Shown here: piece by piece, positions 42,919 to 53,968 of the stretch
How the letters are laid out: each line of letters starts with the position of its first letter
Numbering within the stretch: the first letter of the stretch is position 1
Assembly (NCBI GenBank): GCA_019915135.1
Contig: JAHLMK010000003.1
Span: 868,001-932,000, forward strand
Source of the DNA: Strobilurus pachycystidiatus
Lineage: Eukaryota; Basidiomycota; Agaricomycetes; Agaricales; Physalacriaceae
DNA length: 64,000 nucleotides
Direction of reading: 5' to 3'
Notes under the pieces: model-generated
The model's input: only the letters and a program-made list of their open reading frames with translations
Database searches by the model: none
What the model was told of the DNA's origin: nothing
Program-made: the position numbers and the translations under genes

Positions 42919-44800
42919 TAAGGTTAGTCTCAGTCTCAAAGCCAACGTATTTTTATTTGCCTGGGTCACGAGAGTCAGAAATGCAGAGGGAACGAGGGCA
43001 GAGACTTACTCTAACTAATGGTGCCAGCCGGATCCGCCGTCAAACAAAATTAGTCTCACTCTGAATGTACTTGTGTCTGTATTTCACTGGAGAGCAAGAG
43101 TCAGGACTGCAAAGGACACGAGAGCCGACCACTTACTTCTCACTACTCGACGCGCAATTGTACTCTGTCAGTGATTTTGCGTGAGACTCTTTCAAAGTGG
43201 CGGGGACGTGTACTCACAAGGAATTAAGTTGTTTTGCTTCAAACCTGGAGGAGACGTGTTAGTATGACCGGACCCAAACGAGTACGGAACTTACAGAGAG
43301 TCTAGAGTACAATAACCTCCTAATGGGATCGTGGTTAGTTCGGCTCCGGAAATACACGTTGCGCGTCACTTGCCTGCCATTCGCCATCACACACGATCCG
43401 TGTCTGGAACCGAATCAGCAACAGCGACACTTGGCGTCGCAGACATGCAACGCCGACAACGGTACAATTACCTGCAACTGCAATCAGATCAGTAACCGGA
43501 CTCTAAATTCAAGAAGACAACTCACACAATGACTTGGCGCGGGGCGGTCTCTGCGAGTATAGACGGAGTGGGGACATGAATTCGAAACGACGACTATTTG
43601 AAGACCACCGACCTCGGGAAATACGCGTCGGACACGTTCAACCAGACGGAAAATGGGACGCAGACCTGGATTCGGCCTCCGTGTGAGTGACGATCATTTC
43701 TCAATGAGAGCAAGGTCACTTACTGACACGATGAGGCGCAGACCTGGATTTGCCCTACATAGCATCATGCACCTAGCAAAAATGACGAGTAAAAGATGCC
43801 GGGCAGGTAAAGTTGAGACACCGGATTGATGGGAAGGACGCGTCGCGTCGGACCCTATAACAAATTTGGTCTTGGTCAGTGACGCATACACACACCCACG
43901 CATCACAGCTCAGAGGTGGCCAGCCTCGGGGTTGGGATGCGGGGGTGTAGTATGCGGATGATGGAGAGAGGCAAATGGAAGGATACCGCGGACTTGGGAG
44001 GTGGGTGGAGGGGTTCGACGGTCACGGTGAGCTTAGCGACGACGGACAGCGTGTGGCGGGCTTCTAGGTGAGCTCAGGCGTCAGTAGCTGACAAGAAAGA
44101 AAAACCAGGACTCGGGGACGTACCATGAGCTCCAACACAACGACAACAACGAGCTCGGCAACATATCCATATCCTAGAGCTCAAATGAGATGGCACGGAA
44201 GGAAGCGCTGGCTGCATTGAACAGACTCACCAACGTTTGCAGTGACCAATTGCGGACAGCAAAAATGCGGAACATACCATAGTGGTGGGAGGTGAAAGAG
44301 CGAGATGTCACACCAAGTGACCGGTACATGTACAAGGAATCAACAAAGTGCTCAGGGGCATTCACTGTGGCGCGTACACTCACGTGCACGCGCTCGGCTT
44401 CAGGTTCAAGTTCACGCCACGTAAGCTCAGTCATATCATTCCACACCTAGCTATCCTGGGCACCAGAGTGACTTCACTCCAGTGCCCAGATAGCAAGGTT
44501 CTTCTTTTTGTTCTTGTTACATGACGACGAGGGATGAGAAACTTAAGACTCAAGAGGAGATAAGTAGATTTGTCAGGCAGGGTGGGTAAGGTGGGACGTA
44601 ACCCAAACCAAATGCGGCTGCGGAATATTATGAACGCCCCTAAGTAGGTACCGGCACAACAACTACAACGCCACTACCACGTCCTCCTCACTACCAGACC
44701 GTGAAGCGTGAAATTGCTCGCCGCAGGGCCTAGAAAATGTGAGATTTCCACATAGTTTGGACGCCAGACATTGACCTGGAACAGTTAAGGTGAAGACAAT
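42919..44800. other. Gene-poor duplicated block, left part
   Basis: No recognised gene. Contains a diverged direct repeat of about 126 bp: the stretch starting GTTAGTCTCAGTCTC (about 42923) returns at about 43048 as ATTAGTCTCACTCTG. Both end in CTTACT-like sequence. Many short segments look like minus-strand splice sites, suggesting relics of repeated exons. Copy B equivalent: 56827-58708. Confidence 0.5.
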
Positions 44801-45270
44801 ATGGTCCGCAGAGGTCTGTACATGTGTCAATTTGAGAGAAGGAGAGCTGACGGTGAAAGCAGCAAACACACGTCGGCGGCTTTGCCGCCTCCTCCTCGCC
44901 ACCACACGCAACACAGCTGTAACTCGGAAGTACGCTCATCATGCGGACTGTATAGCGTGAATTCGCTCGCCGCAGGGCCTTTTTCTCCGGGGAAAAAAGT
45001 GAGTATTTTGCCTCCCGTGAAACCCATTTTTTACTTACATTTCACAGACGGTGAAAGCAGCATGCACACCTCAGATGAACACATGTCGGCGGCTTCGCCG
45101 CCTCCGCCACGCCCGAGTCCTCCTCGCCACGCCACCACACGCAATACATCCTTACCTTCGTCATCCGGACTGGACCATAAGTGTGAGATCGCGCAGGGCT
45201 TTTTTTTCCGGAGAAAAGTAAGATTTTCATCGCATTTTGGAGGCCATTTTGAACTTACATTTCGCAGTCT
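44701..45270 (+). repeat. Three exon/intron-like tandem repeats of about 230-250 bp
   Basis: Each unit carries a CGCCGCAGGGCCT-like core (near 44720, 44970 and 45195). The first and second cores are clear; the third is GCGCAGGGCTTTT. After the second and third comes a TCCGGGGAAAA or TCCGGAGAAAA stretch, a GTGAGTATTT or GTAAGATTTT donor, and an ACTTACATTTCRCAG acceptor. The next unit opens GACGGTGAAAGCAGC followed by a GGCGGCTTYGCCGCC hairpin. Copy B: 58609-59178. Confidence 0.75.
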
Positions 45271-45343
45271 GGACGTCAATTCGGAGCTCACCAAAGGATG
45301 GTCAGGGTTGTGCGTGTTGGATAGAGGGAGGCGCGGCGGTTAG
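44801..45343 (+). CDS. Possible repeat-derived protein, low confidence
   Basis: A 180-codon frame runs across two of the exon/intron-like repeats and contains the repeated peptide DGESSKHTSAALPPPPR / DGESSMHTS...AASPPPPR. No known domain. If the intron-like segments are spliced the frame also continues, because their lengths allow it. It may be a decaying or newly formed gene. The same frame is in copy B at 58709-59251 with only small changes. Confidence 0.25.
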   Translation: MVRRGLYMCQFERRRADGESSKHTSAALPPPPRHHTQHSCNSEVRSSCGLYSVNSLAAGPFSPGKKVSILPPVKPIFYLHFTDGESSMHTSDEHMSAASPPPPRPSPPRHATTRNTSLPSSSGLDHKCEIAQGFFFRRKVRFSSHFGGHFELTFRSLDVNSELTKGWSGLCVLDRGRRGG

Positions 45344-45520
45344 AATGCGCTGGGTGAAAGGTGAGTATGTGTATTCCAAAAGAGCCGGAGAGCTCACCGT
45401 GAATGCAGTGAGCGCGGATAGTGGGACGCGCGGCCGTTGGAATGCGCTGCATTGCAGGTGCGTACGCGTATTTGCTCAAGAGAGCCGGAGAGCTCACCAT
45501 GATTGCAGTGAACGCTTTGG
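45311..45520 (+). repeat. Two diverged direct repeats of about 105 bp
   Basis: The unit from GGATAGAGGGAGGCGCGGCGG (about 45311) returns at about 45416 as GGATAGTGGGACGCGCGGCCG. Both contain GAATGCGCTG, a GTGAGT/GTGCGT donor-like site, and GAGCCGGAGAGCTCACC followed by TG-rich GCAGTGA. Copy B: 59219-59428. Confidence 0.7.
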
Positions 45521-48500
45521 AGACACCGGCGTCTGCAGCACGCCTCAAAAACTGTCCAACCCGCATATTCCCAGCTTCGCAGACTTTTACCATTCTCAGC
45601 GCCTGCCCTCGCATCCTTCCAGACCCACCGGCTTCGAGTCAATCGAATTGTCCGTGGCGGCTTCGCCGCACCCGCTACGCTCCCAGAACTCCCTCAGGGC
45701 TCCGTTTCCAGGTCGCTACAGCCCCCGGAATTGCGAAACTGATGGCGATCTGGATCTGGACGCTTTCGGTTAGCGGGAACTTCAGTGTGGCGCGGACAAG
45801 AGCAACAAGTACGTATCTCTTCATCCCTGAGTTCATGAGCTCACGGCGCAAATCTTCAGGCGGATTGACTCGTCGGAGAGCGTATAGAGCCGCGACGCCG
45901 AGCTCGCTCTGCAAGCATTGAAGTCTCATGGAGGTGGCGGGATTCTAGAGGTAAGTCAGATTCAGTTTCAAGTAGACAGCGCTGGGAAGCTTACCGTATT
46001 ACCGTGCGGCTCCTAGCGGCCTGCTCGTAGCTCCGTCGGACGCGCAGAGGCCCCTGTACGCCATGATGAAACAATCCGGCCGTGCGCCACATATGACCGA
46101 GATTTGTACGTACCTGTTGATCTTTCTAGCCAGATATAATCGGTCCTGAGACACAGCTCTGGACTCGCATAGCTCACTACGCTTGATCCACGTCAACGAC
46201 CGCCCCCGCGGATAAGATCGTACAAATGGAAGTGCGTTGATCGGGAGATGTTTGAGAGAGGCGGCGCCGTCGGCGCCTCAAGCGCGACAGAACGCAATAA
46301 TATAAGTAGATACGCTGTAAATAAAACCAGTGTATGATTGGTACAATCTGAAATCTAAATGAACACTCAGCAATCGAAGTTTCCGTCAAAGTAAACAAGT
46401 TACATACCTTTCAAGTCATCAACTAAGCCCTTTTCCTCAACGACTTGGCCACCCGAGCAGTGAGACATAACGGTCGCGAGGCCAGGCGGACCATAGAAAG
46501 TCGGCAAGGGAGTTCCTACATACCGTCCAAGTATGTTAGTCAACCCCGAACGCCGGCGATAGATACGAACTCACCAATACACGAGAATCTCGTGTCACAG
46601 AAATAGAAACCTCCCGAGCATACCAAGCGACGAAAACTTCAATATGTATTCAGGGTTCATTCGATTTGTCCTGGAATGAAAGTTCCGGACCCTTACCTTT
46701 ACGTTCGCGGTATTAACAGACCGCTGGGCGCCGTATGTGCCGGGATATCGTCCTGGCTTGCCTGGGGATCGTGTCAGCTGGTTCGTAGCGCAGAGGCCGT
46801 CCAGAGGCTCGGAGACGAGCGGGAATGGTCGTGGTTGATGGCCAGGTTCCATATTGGGACTTGCCGGCCATCAACGTAACATTCACTTGAACCACGACAT
46901 CCACACGGTCGTTTTGGCTGTCTCAGTCTCTTTGGACGTTTCTGGACGTCTTTTTCATTCAATCTAGCTAATTGTAATCGGAATAGACTGGTAATCATAC
47001 GTAAGTCAAATTTGATCAAGATTTGGACAGGCGACGCGCTTCGAGTCCGAAATTTCGCGTCGTCCTGTTCTGGTGCGCTGACTGGACCCTGCGAACGGCC
47101 AAGATCTGGATTATCGCAAGATATGACGCGTTGTGGGCGTCGCCAATCTTATCTCATCGCAGTACCGCCGCCGCCAGTGACGCAGCGCCTTTGGCGCTCT
47201 TCTTCTCCGTCCCGCGCTGCTAGCTGACTTCAAGCTTTTGCGCACTCGGCTGACTTATGATTACTTACAGGTGCTCTTTTCGCTGACCTCGCGCTGTTTT
47301 TGATGGCTCTGGGCTTTGTCCTTTGTCTTGGATGACCGCGGTCTTGTGTAGCAGTGAACGGCCTCAACTCGTTCGGACATGTCATCGGTACGTTCTTTAC
47401 TTCCTTATCCGTCGTCTGTACCTTGCTGAGTGATCTTTCATACCTATCAGCCAATAGATGACCGCGCCAAGCCGCCCTGCCCGCTCAGAATACGCGACGG
47501 CATGCATTGGACTATTTGCATGTCAACGGCAACTTCGTTTATTCCTTCTCCTTGTCGCCGCCCATCCGCATCAGACGGTCAGGGTCTCGACTGATGGAAC
47601 TGCGGGGCAGATGTTGAAACAATCCCAGCGCTTTGGGTCTTGGAAGATTCATCCAGGAGGATGGAAAGTGCCTATGCGCACTTTGAATAGCAAGGTAAGT
47701 TTGACCATGTATCATTCGAGTTGACTGCAAGCTGACTCTGAGACTCACGCGAACCCTTTCAGAATGACATTCTTTGAACGCTCCACTTGGTCAGGGCGTT
47801 CAATACCGGCAGTGCGCGCGTAGCAACGTCGGCTATAGTGGCGTATATTTGCATTCGCCCGAACGTGAGTTCCTGTCTTCAAATTGCTCGTTCTTTTCTA
47901 CCCTGACATTACTAACACTCCGCTATAGACTCTGCGGAGCTTAAATATCATTTCCGGGCAATATAACTTGTGAAACGGCGGTCGGGGAGAGGACATGGGG
48001 GTCAACCCGCCTCTGTCTCAACTTTCATTCTTCCTTTTCCTCTCGCTGCCTGCCATTCTCTTCTCTTTCATGTCATGTGCGTCTCTTATCTACTACTTTT
48101 GGGAGGTATTTCTTTTCGGAGCGGCCGGAGGCGCGACTTGTATATAAGTCACGCAGATTTGTTTGTTGATCCATCACCTTCCTTCCCTTCATTCCACCAC
48201 CACTGTCTCTCATCTCTTGCTCACAGTCGCTCGCCGTCTCTTCTTCAGCGTTGCAAGTCTCCTATGCCGCCGCACGGTAACGTTTCGAGACCACCGTCAA
48301 TTGCTCGGAACCGCCGTCGAGAAATTCAAGGCCAAGGCGTACGAACCCGCAGACCTCAACACCGCAGAGGACGACCATTTCTTGAACTCCAATGCTGTTG
48401 TCAATGACTAGTACGTTCTCTTAGTCTTTCAGTCACCCATGAGCACACCTAACCGTTCACAGACTGCCGCCTTTCCACGACGGCCAGCTTCGACCTACTG

Positions 48501-49460
48501 CCTGAGCGATCCTCTCCAAGCAACAGCGGGATGCGCCGAGTTGTGTCAGAGAAGGTATGGCTTCGCTCTCGCCCACTCGCCTTCCTTCACGCTGGGGTCT
48601 TTTTTCAGCATGACTCTCTCAACCAATGTCAAAGATGTCACGGACGCCCAGCGCGACCACAAGACGCTCCTCCGACTCCTCGCGCCACTCAGTTCACCAC
48701 CCAGTATGTCGCCATCTTCATTGTCTTCATCGTCATACTGAGTCCGGCATGTGCCACGTTTCAGACGGCGACGGATACCTCAAGCTCGTTGACGGCGACG
48801 TCCACGGCGGCTGCAAGGACTGCCTAGTCGTTCGAGTATGCTGCCATGCCGGCCAAACGCCTGCTCGTTACGCGGAAGCGCATCATTCGCCTCACATGCT
48901 CAGGCCCACACACACCGGTGGACCCAGTGATTCCGTCTACGCTCTCGTATGGAGACAGTGTCGACGCCGGCCATTCTGTTTGTGACAGCGTTATACCACC
49001 AACTGTCGCCAATGGTGAGTGATTTGATATTCTCTCAGTACTGCTAATATTGACGGTTATCAGCACACGTCGGACTAGCCCTTCGCCCGTCTACGTGGCT
49101 GCTTACTGCTCGTGGGTCCTGCTTCAATGTCTTTGCTACACGTTATGCTGACCTATCTCTCACACTTTTCAAATCCGGCGGACGCTCCGCTCAAACGATC
49201 TCGCCGGCGTTTAGCACGCCATTTGAGCGCGTTGAACAACCGGGCCTTGAGGTAATTACATACACTGTGAGTGGGTATTTGCCGTATGCCTTGACTCTCT
49301 ATTCATCCACAATGTAGTCGGCTCAGTGCTCGTTGCTGGCGTTCAGGACGCCGTGGAGCTTTTTTGTTTCTACCTACACGTAGGTCGTTAGATCTCCGCC
49401 ACCGTCACAATTTGGACTTACTTTGGCTTGTCTTGTCGTAGTTCCTCGTTTGCGTTATTG
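45521..49460. other. Gene-poor duplicated block, middle part
   Basis: No recognised gene. Short hairpins with 5-6 bp GC stems and 3-nt loops recur (about 45658, 46262, 47183). Copy B: 59429-63368, differing at only one position that I noticed (48572 C versus 62480 T). Confidence 0.5.
48130..48985 (+). pseudogene. Possible decayed gene with TATA box
   Basis: GTATATAAG at about 48138 is followed by a pyrimidine-rich leader and short frames that look coding: VEKFKAKAYEPADLNTAEDD with HFLNSNAVVND, ASFDLLPERSSPSNSGMRRV, and DGDGYLKLVDGDVHGGCKDC. The pieces are in different frames, and the simplest splice between the first two (donor GTACGT at 48411, acceptor CACAG) creates a TAA. I therefore think it is a broken gene, though unusual splicing is possible. 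No family recognised. Same state in copy B at 62038-62893. Confidence 0.35.
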
Positions 49461-50200
49461 ACGCACTGCATTCGCTCGGGAACGCGGGCACTTGGGCTCT
49501 GTCCACGGTATGTTCATTGTTCGACACCGGTGTTATATCTGTCTTGAGTCGTGGTAAGTCCTTCGTTGCTCCTTCCACCGCTGTTTTATGTTGACGCCAT
49601 TTCTTGCGCCAGTCTTCGTTGCTACGGCCTTGCTCAACGGCCACCTCCACTCGCTGCCTTCGGGAACCTTGAAATTATGATCCCAGTGAGTACGTCTCTT
49701 CCGTTGTTCTTTGTTGATTCACTCACCGACATATTCCTAGTGCCAGTACCCGTCTTGCGCGAGTAGCAGACAGTCTGCACCGTTGCGCTGTCCTTGGGAG
49801 CGGCGGAGCGCTGACTGGGTATGTTGCTAGTCACTCTCGCTCGCGGTCTCATTTACTGACGGCCTCGGTCTGTCTGTCGGTGTGTAGCCAGCTCACTCCC
49901 ATGTTGCTCGTTACTAACCAGTCACTCGTAGTTCTTGTTCACCAGTTCTGGAACACCCTCACAGCTTTCGGGAACGCCAGGACTATGATCGCGAAAGTTT
50001 GCCGTTGCTCATGCACACGCGGTGACTACGTTGCGCTTGAGCCCGCTGCTTGTAAGTCCACGGTACGTTAATCGCTGTCCTTGCGCTCTCTTTCTGTGAT
50101 TGATCTCTTATGTCTCAACAGATCTCATTGCTCACCCAGCCTCAGGTTCACACTTTCACGCGTCCTTCGGGAACGCCAAAATTATGATCTTGCTATCTAC
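49461..50200 (+). repeat. Four diverged units coding a (S/A)FGNAxxMI-like peptide
   Basis: Near-identical cores TTCGGGAACGCC.(A/G)..TATGATC occur at about 49967 and 50170, with weaker versions at about 49657 (TTCGGGAACCTTGAAATTATG) and 49469 (CTCGGGAACGCGGGCACTTGG). Translated in one frame each gives HSLGNAGTWAL, AAFGNLEIMIP, TAFGNARTMIA and SFGNAKIMIL. Each is followed by GT-rich, donor-like sequence. The first three are in copy B (63377 onward); the fourth lies beyond the window there. Confidence 0.6.
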
Positions 50201-50578
50201 ATTTGCCGGCTGACGCTGTTTCGGACCTTTGACGGGCTACTGTCACTATACTTGTAGCATACTTCAAAAGTACTATATCCGTGTAATCATTGTGTTAGTC
50301 AAAATAAACTTGTTTCTTGATCCATCTTCGTGCAACTTACCTCCGAATAAAAGGAAAACATGTAGCATTGACAAACGAGGTATGGCCATGTCTGTCTTTT
50401 GGAAACGGACGAGGTAAGTACCGTATAACGCCTCCGTATCGTCTTCAGACAATGTTTCTCAGCTATCAAACCTCGTCATGGCCGACTTCAGCTACCTACC
50501 GACTAGCCTCGTAACACCTGAGGGAACGTTGAGCTTTTGAATTCACACATTTTGCCATACACTTATGTCAAGTTAGAT
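50201..50578. other. Right end of duplication unit A; no gene seen
   Basis: AT-richer tail of the block. At 50578/50579 it joins the middle of a ski8 copy, which marks the head-to-tail junction of the duplication. Confidence 0.6.
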
Positions 50579-51028
50579 TTCGCCGCGCGGGTTCAGCGAC
50601 ACCGTCCACGCTGCCCCACAATCAAAATCAAGCCAATCCAACATCCAACAAAGCAAGTACGCACAAGGCTCGGCGTCCCCACTCCGCGCATAGCTCTCAA
50701 AGCGCCCCGTCACCTCCCCCGTCGTCAAGTCCCACAGACACGTCAGGCCCTCGAGCGTGTTGTACAGCGCCGCGCGCCCGTCCGGCGCCACGCTCAGCGA
50801 CACCAGCCCCAGCGTGTGCGGCTCCAGGAGCGGCGTCTTCGGCTCGCCGGACGTCGTCCACTGGCGTATCGTCCCGTCGGCAGAGGCAGACAACACGGTG
50901 TCCGCGTCTGTCCATACGACGTCCCAGATCGAGTCGCTTTGTGGTGGGTGGCAGTCGTGCGCGTGCAGGAAGGCGAGACTCTGGTTCGGTCAGAAGAGGT
51001 GGAATCCAAGGGAGAAGAGAACTACCAT
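50579..51028 (-). pseudogene. SKI8: 5' half of ski8, truncated duplicate
   Basis: Matches 29838-30288. The start codon with the intron directly behind it, the first WD repeats and intron 2 are kept (LSASADGTIRQWTTSGEPK, LVSLSVAPDGRAALYNTLEG). It stops after AWTVSLNPRGE at the duplication junction, so the last five or so WD repeats are missing. It carries scattered substitutions and small indels relative to the complete gene. It cannot make a full propeller. Confidence 0.93.
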
Positions 51029-51600
51029 TGATTAAAACGCGTATCGACGCGAGGATGTCGTGAAGGTGGTGGTGGTAAGAAGTCAAGCTGATGGACTGAT
51101 CAATCAATCCACGCCAGCGGGGACATTACACGTCAAAATGTATAGACGTTCTCTATCTAGAATATATACTATTGGGTGCATGACGCCGATACACAGACGT
51201 AACGATACAACCGAGAAGAACAAACTAAACGGCGGGCGATGGGTGAGGGCGAATAATTCGGAGTATTGCTCGATATGAACCTGCGCCTAAATAACGCCGC
51301 CGCCACAAACGTGGCTTTCAAGTGAGAGATACCTGCAGTACAGTATGTGAGTGTGATGCCCCAGATGTAATGTATCGTACCTTGGCAGAGCTGTCGTGGA
51401 AGCAAGTAGTGAGTGAAAAATGTCGGGAAGACTCAAAGGGGACACGACCATTTGAAGGTTAGCTGATACTCGAGTGGGGATTTACAACTAGTTTTTTTAC
51501 TGTATACTTTAGTTAACAAATACATGGTTGAGCACAGTCGAAAAGGAAACAAACGTGATAAAAACTAATCAAAAAAACCCTCGCCGGGCGCGCATCCCAC
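51029..51600. other. ski8 upstream region, copy B, with empty gypsy site
   Basis: Corresponds to 30289-30553 plus 40364-40663. Around 51289 it reads GCGCCTAAATAACGCCGCCGCC where copy A has the gypsy element with its GTATC duplication. No gene. Confidence 0.75.
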
Positions 51601-51833
51601 GGGATGTGTGCCCAGTGGTGCACTTACCGGTCCACCGCCAGACTTGCGCCGCGACGCACCGCCCTTTTTGTTGCTGGCCGCTGCACGACGTTTAGACGGG
51701 CGGGAAGAACGCTTGGCACAAGGCAGCTTACATGTATGCTGTGCCTTTGAGCTCGGGCCCTCGTCCAGATCGTCGTCGGTGCGAGAGCATCCCGCGGTCC
51801 ATTGCTCGGCGGAGGTGAAAGAGAGGCAGAGGA
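51601..51833 (-). pseudogene. YAP1: yap1 5' fragment (bZIP and rest deleted)
   Basis: Equals 42108-42340 and keeps the exon for DDDLDEGPSSKAQHT and the next exon for ASNKKGGASRRKSGGGP, up to its donor site. The basic region, zipper and both cysteine domains are gone: 40664-42107 of copy A is missing, and the breakpoint lies at CATCCCAC|GGGATG with AC shared by both sides. No functional factor can be made. Confidence 0.9.
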
Positions 51834-52411
51834 CGATGGGCGAGTGGTAGCCGGTGTCACGCGCCTACGCCGGGCTCAACGGCGTCGAGGTAGAGGAAAG
51901 AGAATGAATTACTCAGCACTGTTTCTCAAAGCCGTGATCGACCGCTCGTCTGCCGTCCTCGCGTGGGGATGTGTCTGCATATCATGACGAGGCGGTGGGT
52001 GGTGGGTGGGCCGCGGGGTGTTGCATCGTGGGTGATTGGGGTGCTGGCGTGTGCATGCGTGCGTGTGGTGGTGGGTTGCCGCGGTGGTGGTGGTGGGAGG
52101 AGGAGGGAATGGAGGGGCCCGGGGTGCGTGATGGCTGCGGGGTGTCGGGCAGGGTCCTGATCCGGGGTGGACCGGGGCTGGATGGCTGCACCCCCCCCTG
52201 CCCGCGCCCGTTCTTCACCCACCCCCGCGCGCGCGGCCCCGCACATGTGTGCATGGGTTGCGCTTTTGATTTTGGCGGGGACGCCCCGCCAAAACCGTCA
52301 ATTTTCCGGAATCCAGGGTCCTCGGCGTCACAGCTGGGGTTAGGGTTAGGCACTCTCAACTGACAGGGTCTCCCTCTCCCGGCCCCGTTGGAGCGTGCGT
52401 GACGGGTGCTG

Positions 52412-53261
52412 TGTCATGATGTGGCCTCACCGTAGATCAAGACCCTCCACTTTGGTCACACTTTGGCGTCCTGACACTACGGCTACACGAACCAGCGCCA
52501 CACCGGAAGATGCCGAGAGATATGTCAAGGGGTTGAGAGTTCGATCCCTTATGGCGACAGAACCGGGATCCTGAAGTTCCGCCCTTGTCGGGCTTCCCGC
52601 CCTCCCGGACACACTTTGGAGCGGGCACACATGGTGTAAGACACCCCGGGAATATACTTAGGCCGCGTGAGTCAGGCGGGAGTCGGTACCCGACCAAACC
52701 CGCCTTCCCGACCAATGGGCGGTCATCGATCTGTCGGGCGGTCATCGGGATGTCGGGATCTCCGTCATCCGCAGCGTCGGACCACTCCCGACGCATCGGG
52801 AGTATGTGGTAGAAGCTTCGAGAAAAGGAACGATGAGCAAGCATGGGATTAGTATAAATACAGAGACAGCGTTGTACTAGCTACTCAGACTTCGTCCTTA
52901 ACCAGTTTTCCCCCATACAACTCCGTTGGGCACTCTGAGCTCTCCGTGGTAGGACTCACCCACATGTCTCCCTTCGATACCTCCGTCAACATCGTGGACT
53001 CCGACGAGAGAAGGCTCTTCGACGCCACACCTGGGACTAGGTCCGGCGGCGAGCCTTGCACCTTGGGATTAGGTTCCTACGGTATCTCGGTCTCTGACAA
53101 GATGGATGTGCGACCGTCGAAGGACCCTACGACTGGTACAGCACGACCAGTTGAGCACGAAAGAAGGATGTACGTGGTACGCTCGCAGGAAAGCTATGGG
53201 TTGACTACAGGGGTAGTCTCTCATGAGCGAGTCCATGTCACGGCGGGACCAGGTCGTAACA
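52412..53261 (+). repeat. Left LTR of the LARD-like element
   Basis: 850 bp; TATA box TATAAATA at 52853-52860, about 110 bases before the first long ORF's ATG. Confidence 0.95.
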
Positions 53262-53968
53262 ATAGGACGAAGTCTCTATACTGCCCACGTACCACTACAT
53301 CGGAACCTCCCCCCTCCCCCGGCGTTGGGGTAACGCCTCCAATCACCACAACCTCCGACACTATCCCCCCCCTTGTACGAGCTCGCAGAACCGAACATCG
53401 AGTACTCTCCCTCCTTAGGGAGTTGACCATCCACATCGCGGAATTCAAACCAACAGTACGATCAGGTCCTACTCAATACCGGAGCCTTCTGGGCAGAGCT
53501 GCATGGGTCATAGACGTGGTCTATAGGTTGCTGGGACTAGAGGAAGACTGGGTTCTTCTTCGGTCTCTGGTGAACGGACATATCCCCATCATGGCACGAT
53601 GTATGGAAGTTCTGTGGAGAACCCCCCAACATCTATCTCGACACACGAAAGAAGGATTATGCCTTCTTCAGGCAAGATATCTACGGGGGCCACTACGACG
53701 TATACGAACCCCGACATTCTATACCGAGCCACGCCTAGATCTCACGGTGTTCTACCACCCCCCTTCCCTCATCCTGGACCCCTGGGCCGTGCATCTATAC
53801 AGCGCAAAACAAACTTGCAACACCCCGCACCACCTACGTCTCCTATACGGAGTGGAATTCGAGAAATCCACGAACCCCGTCCAACCCTTGGATCGAGGAC
53901 TCATTCTCTTTCAACACCCCGTACTGTATTCCGACAACGGAAAACCTTTCCGCACAAACCAGGAATAA
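52964..53968 (+). CDS. Unrecognised protein of the LARD-like element, starts inside the LTR
   Basis: A 334-codon frame starts at ATG 52964 within the left LTR and crosses into the interior. The LTR-derived first about 100 residues (MSPFDTSVNIVDSDERRLFD) are followed by a Ser/Thr/Pro stretch and a segment with predicted-helix composition: HRVLSLLRELTIHIAEF, YRSLLGRAAWVIDVVYRLLG, DWVLLRSLVNGHIPIMARCM. That pattern could fit a capsid-like protein, which is inference only. The right LTR holds just the first 99 or so codons of the same frame. No motif is diagnostic. Confidence 0.4.
   Translation: MSPFDTSVNIVDSDERRLFDATPGTRSGGEPCTLGLGSYGISVSDKMDVRPSKDPTTGTARPVEHERRMYVVRSQESYGLTTGVVSHERVHVTAGPGRNNRTKSLYCPRTTTSEPPPSPGVGVTPPITTTSDTIPPLVRARRTEHRVLSLLRELTIHIAEFKPTVRSGPTQYRSLLGRAAWVIDVVYRLLGLEEDWVLLRSLVNGHIPIMARCMEVLWRTPQHLSRHTKEGLCLLQARYLRGPLRRIRTPTFYTEPRLDLTVFYHPPSLILDPWAVHLYSAKQTCNTPHHLRLLYGVEFEKSTNPVQPLDRGLILFQHPVLYSDNGKPFRTNQE

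Larger units (their letters stand above)
29837..50578. repeat. Segmental duplication, copy A (older layout plus gypsy insertion)
   Basis: Runs from inside ski8 through its promoter, the gypsy insertion, yap1 and the gene-poor block. Copy B restarts at 50579 in the same orientation. Offsets are internally consistent: 10937 at 40663/51600, 9493 at 42108/51601 and 13908 from 42919/56827 onward. The steps are explained exactly by a 1444-bp deletion and a 4415-bp insertion in copy B. Confidence 0.93.

Noticed and set aside
45237..45773. 178-codon frame across the 105-bp repeats
   Set aside because: Runs through repeat junctions with no domain; the repeats themselves explain the open frame.
47970..48407. 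145-codon frame starting before the TATA box
   Set aside because: It crosses the probable promoter and a different frame of the same stretch looks more protein-like.
52427..52844. Frames of 67 and 135 codons on the minus strand of the LARD LTR
   Set aside because: They lie across the LTR promoter and are repeated in the other LTR; no domain seen.
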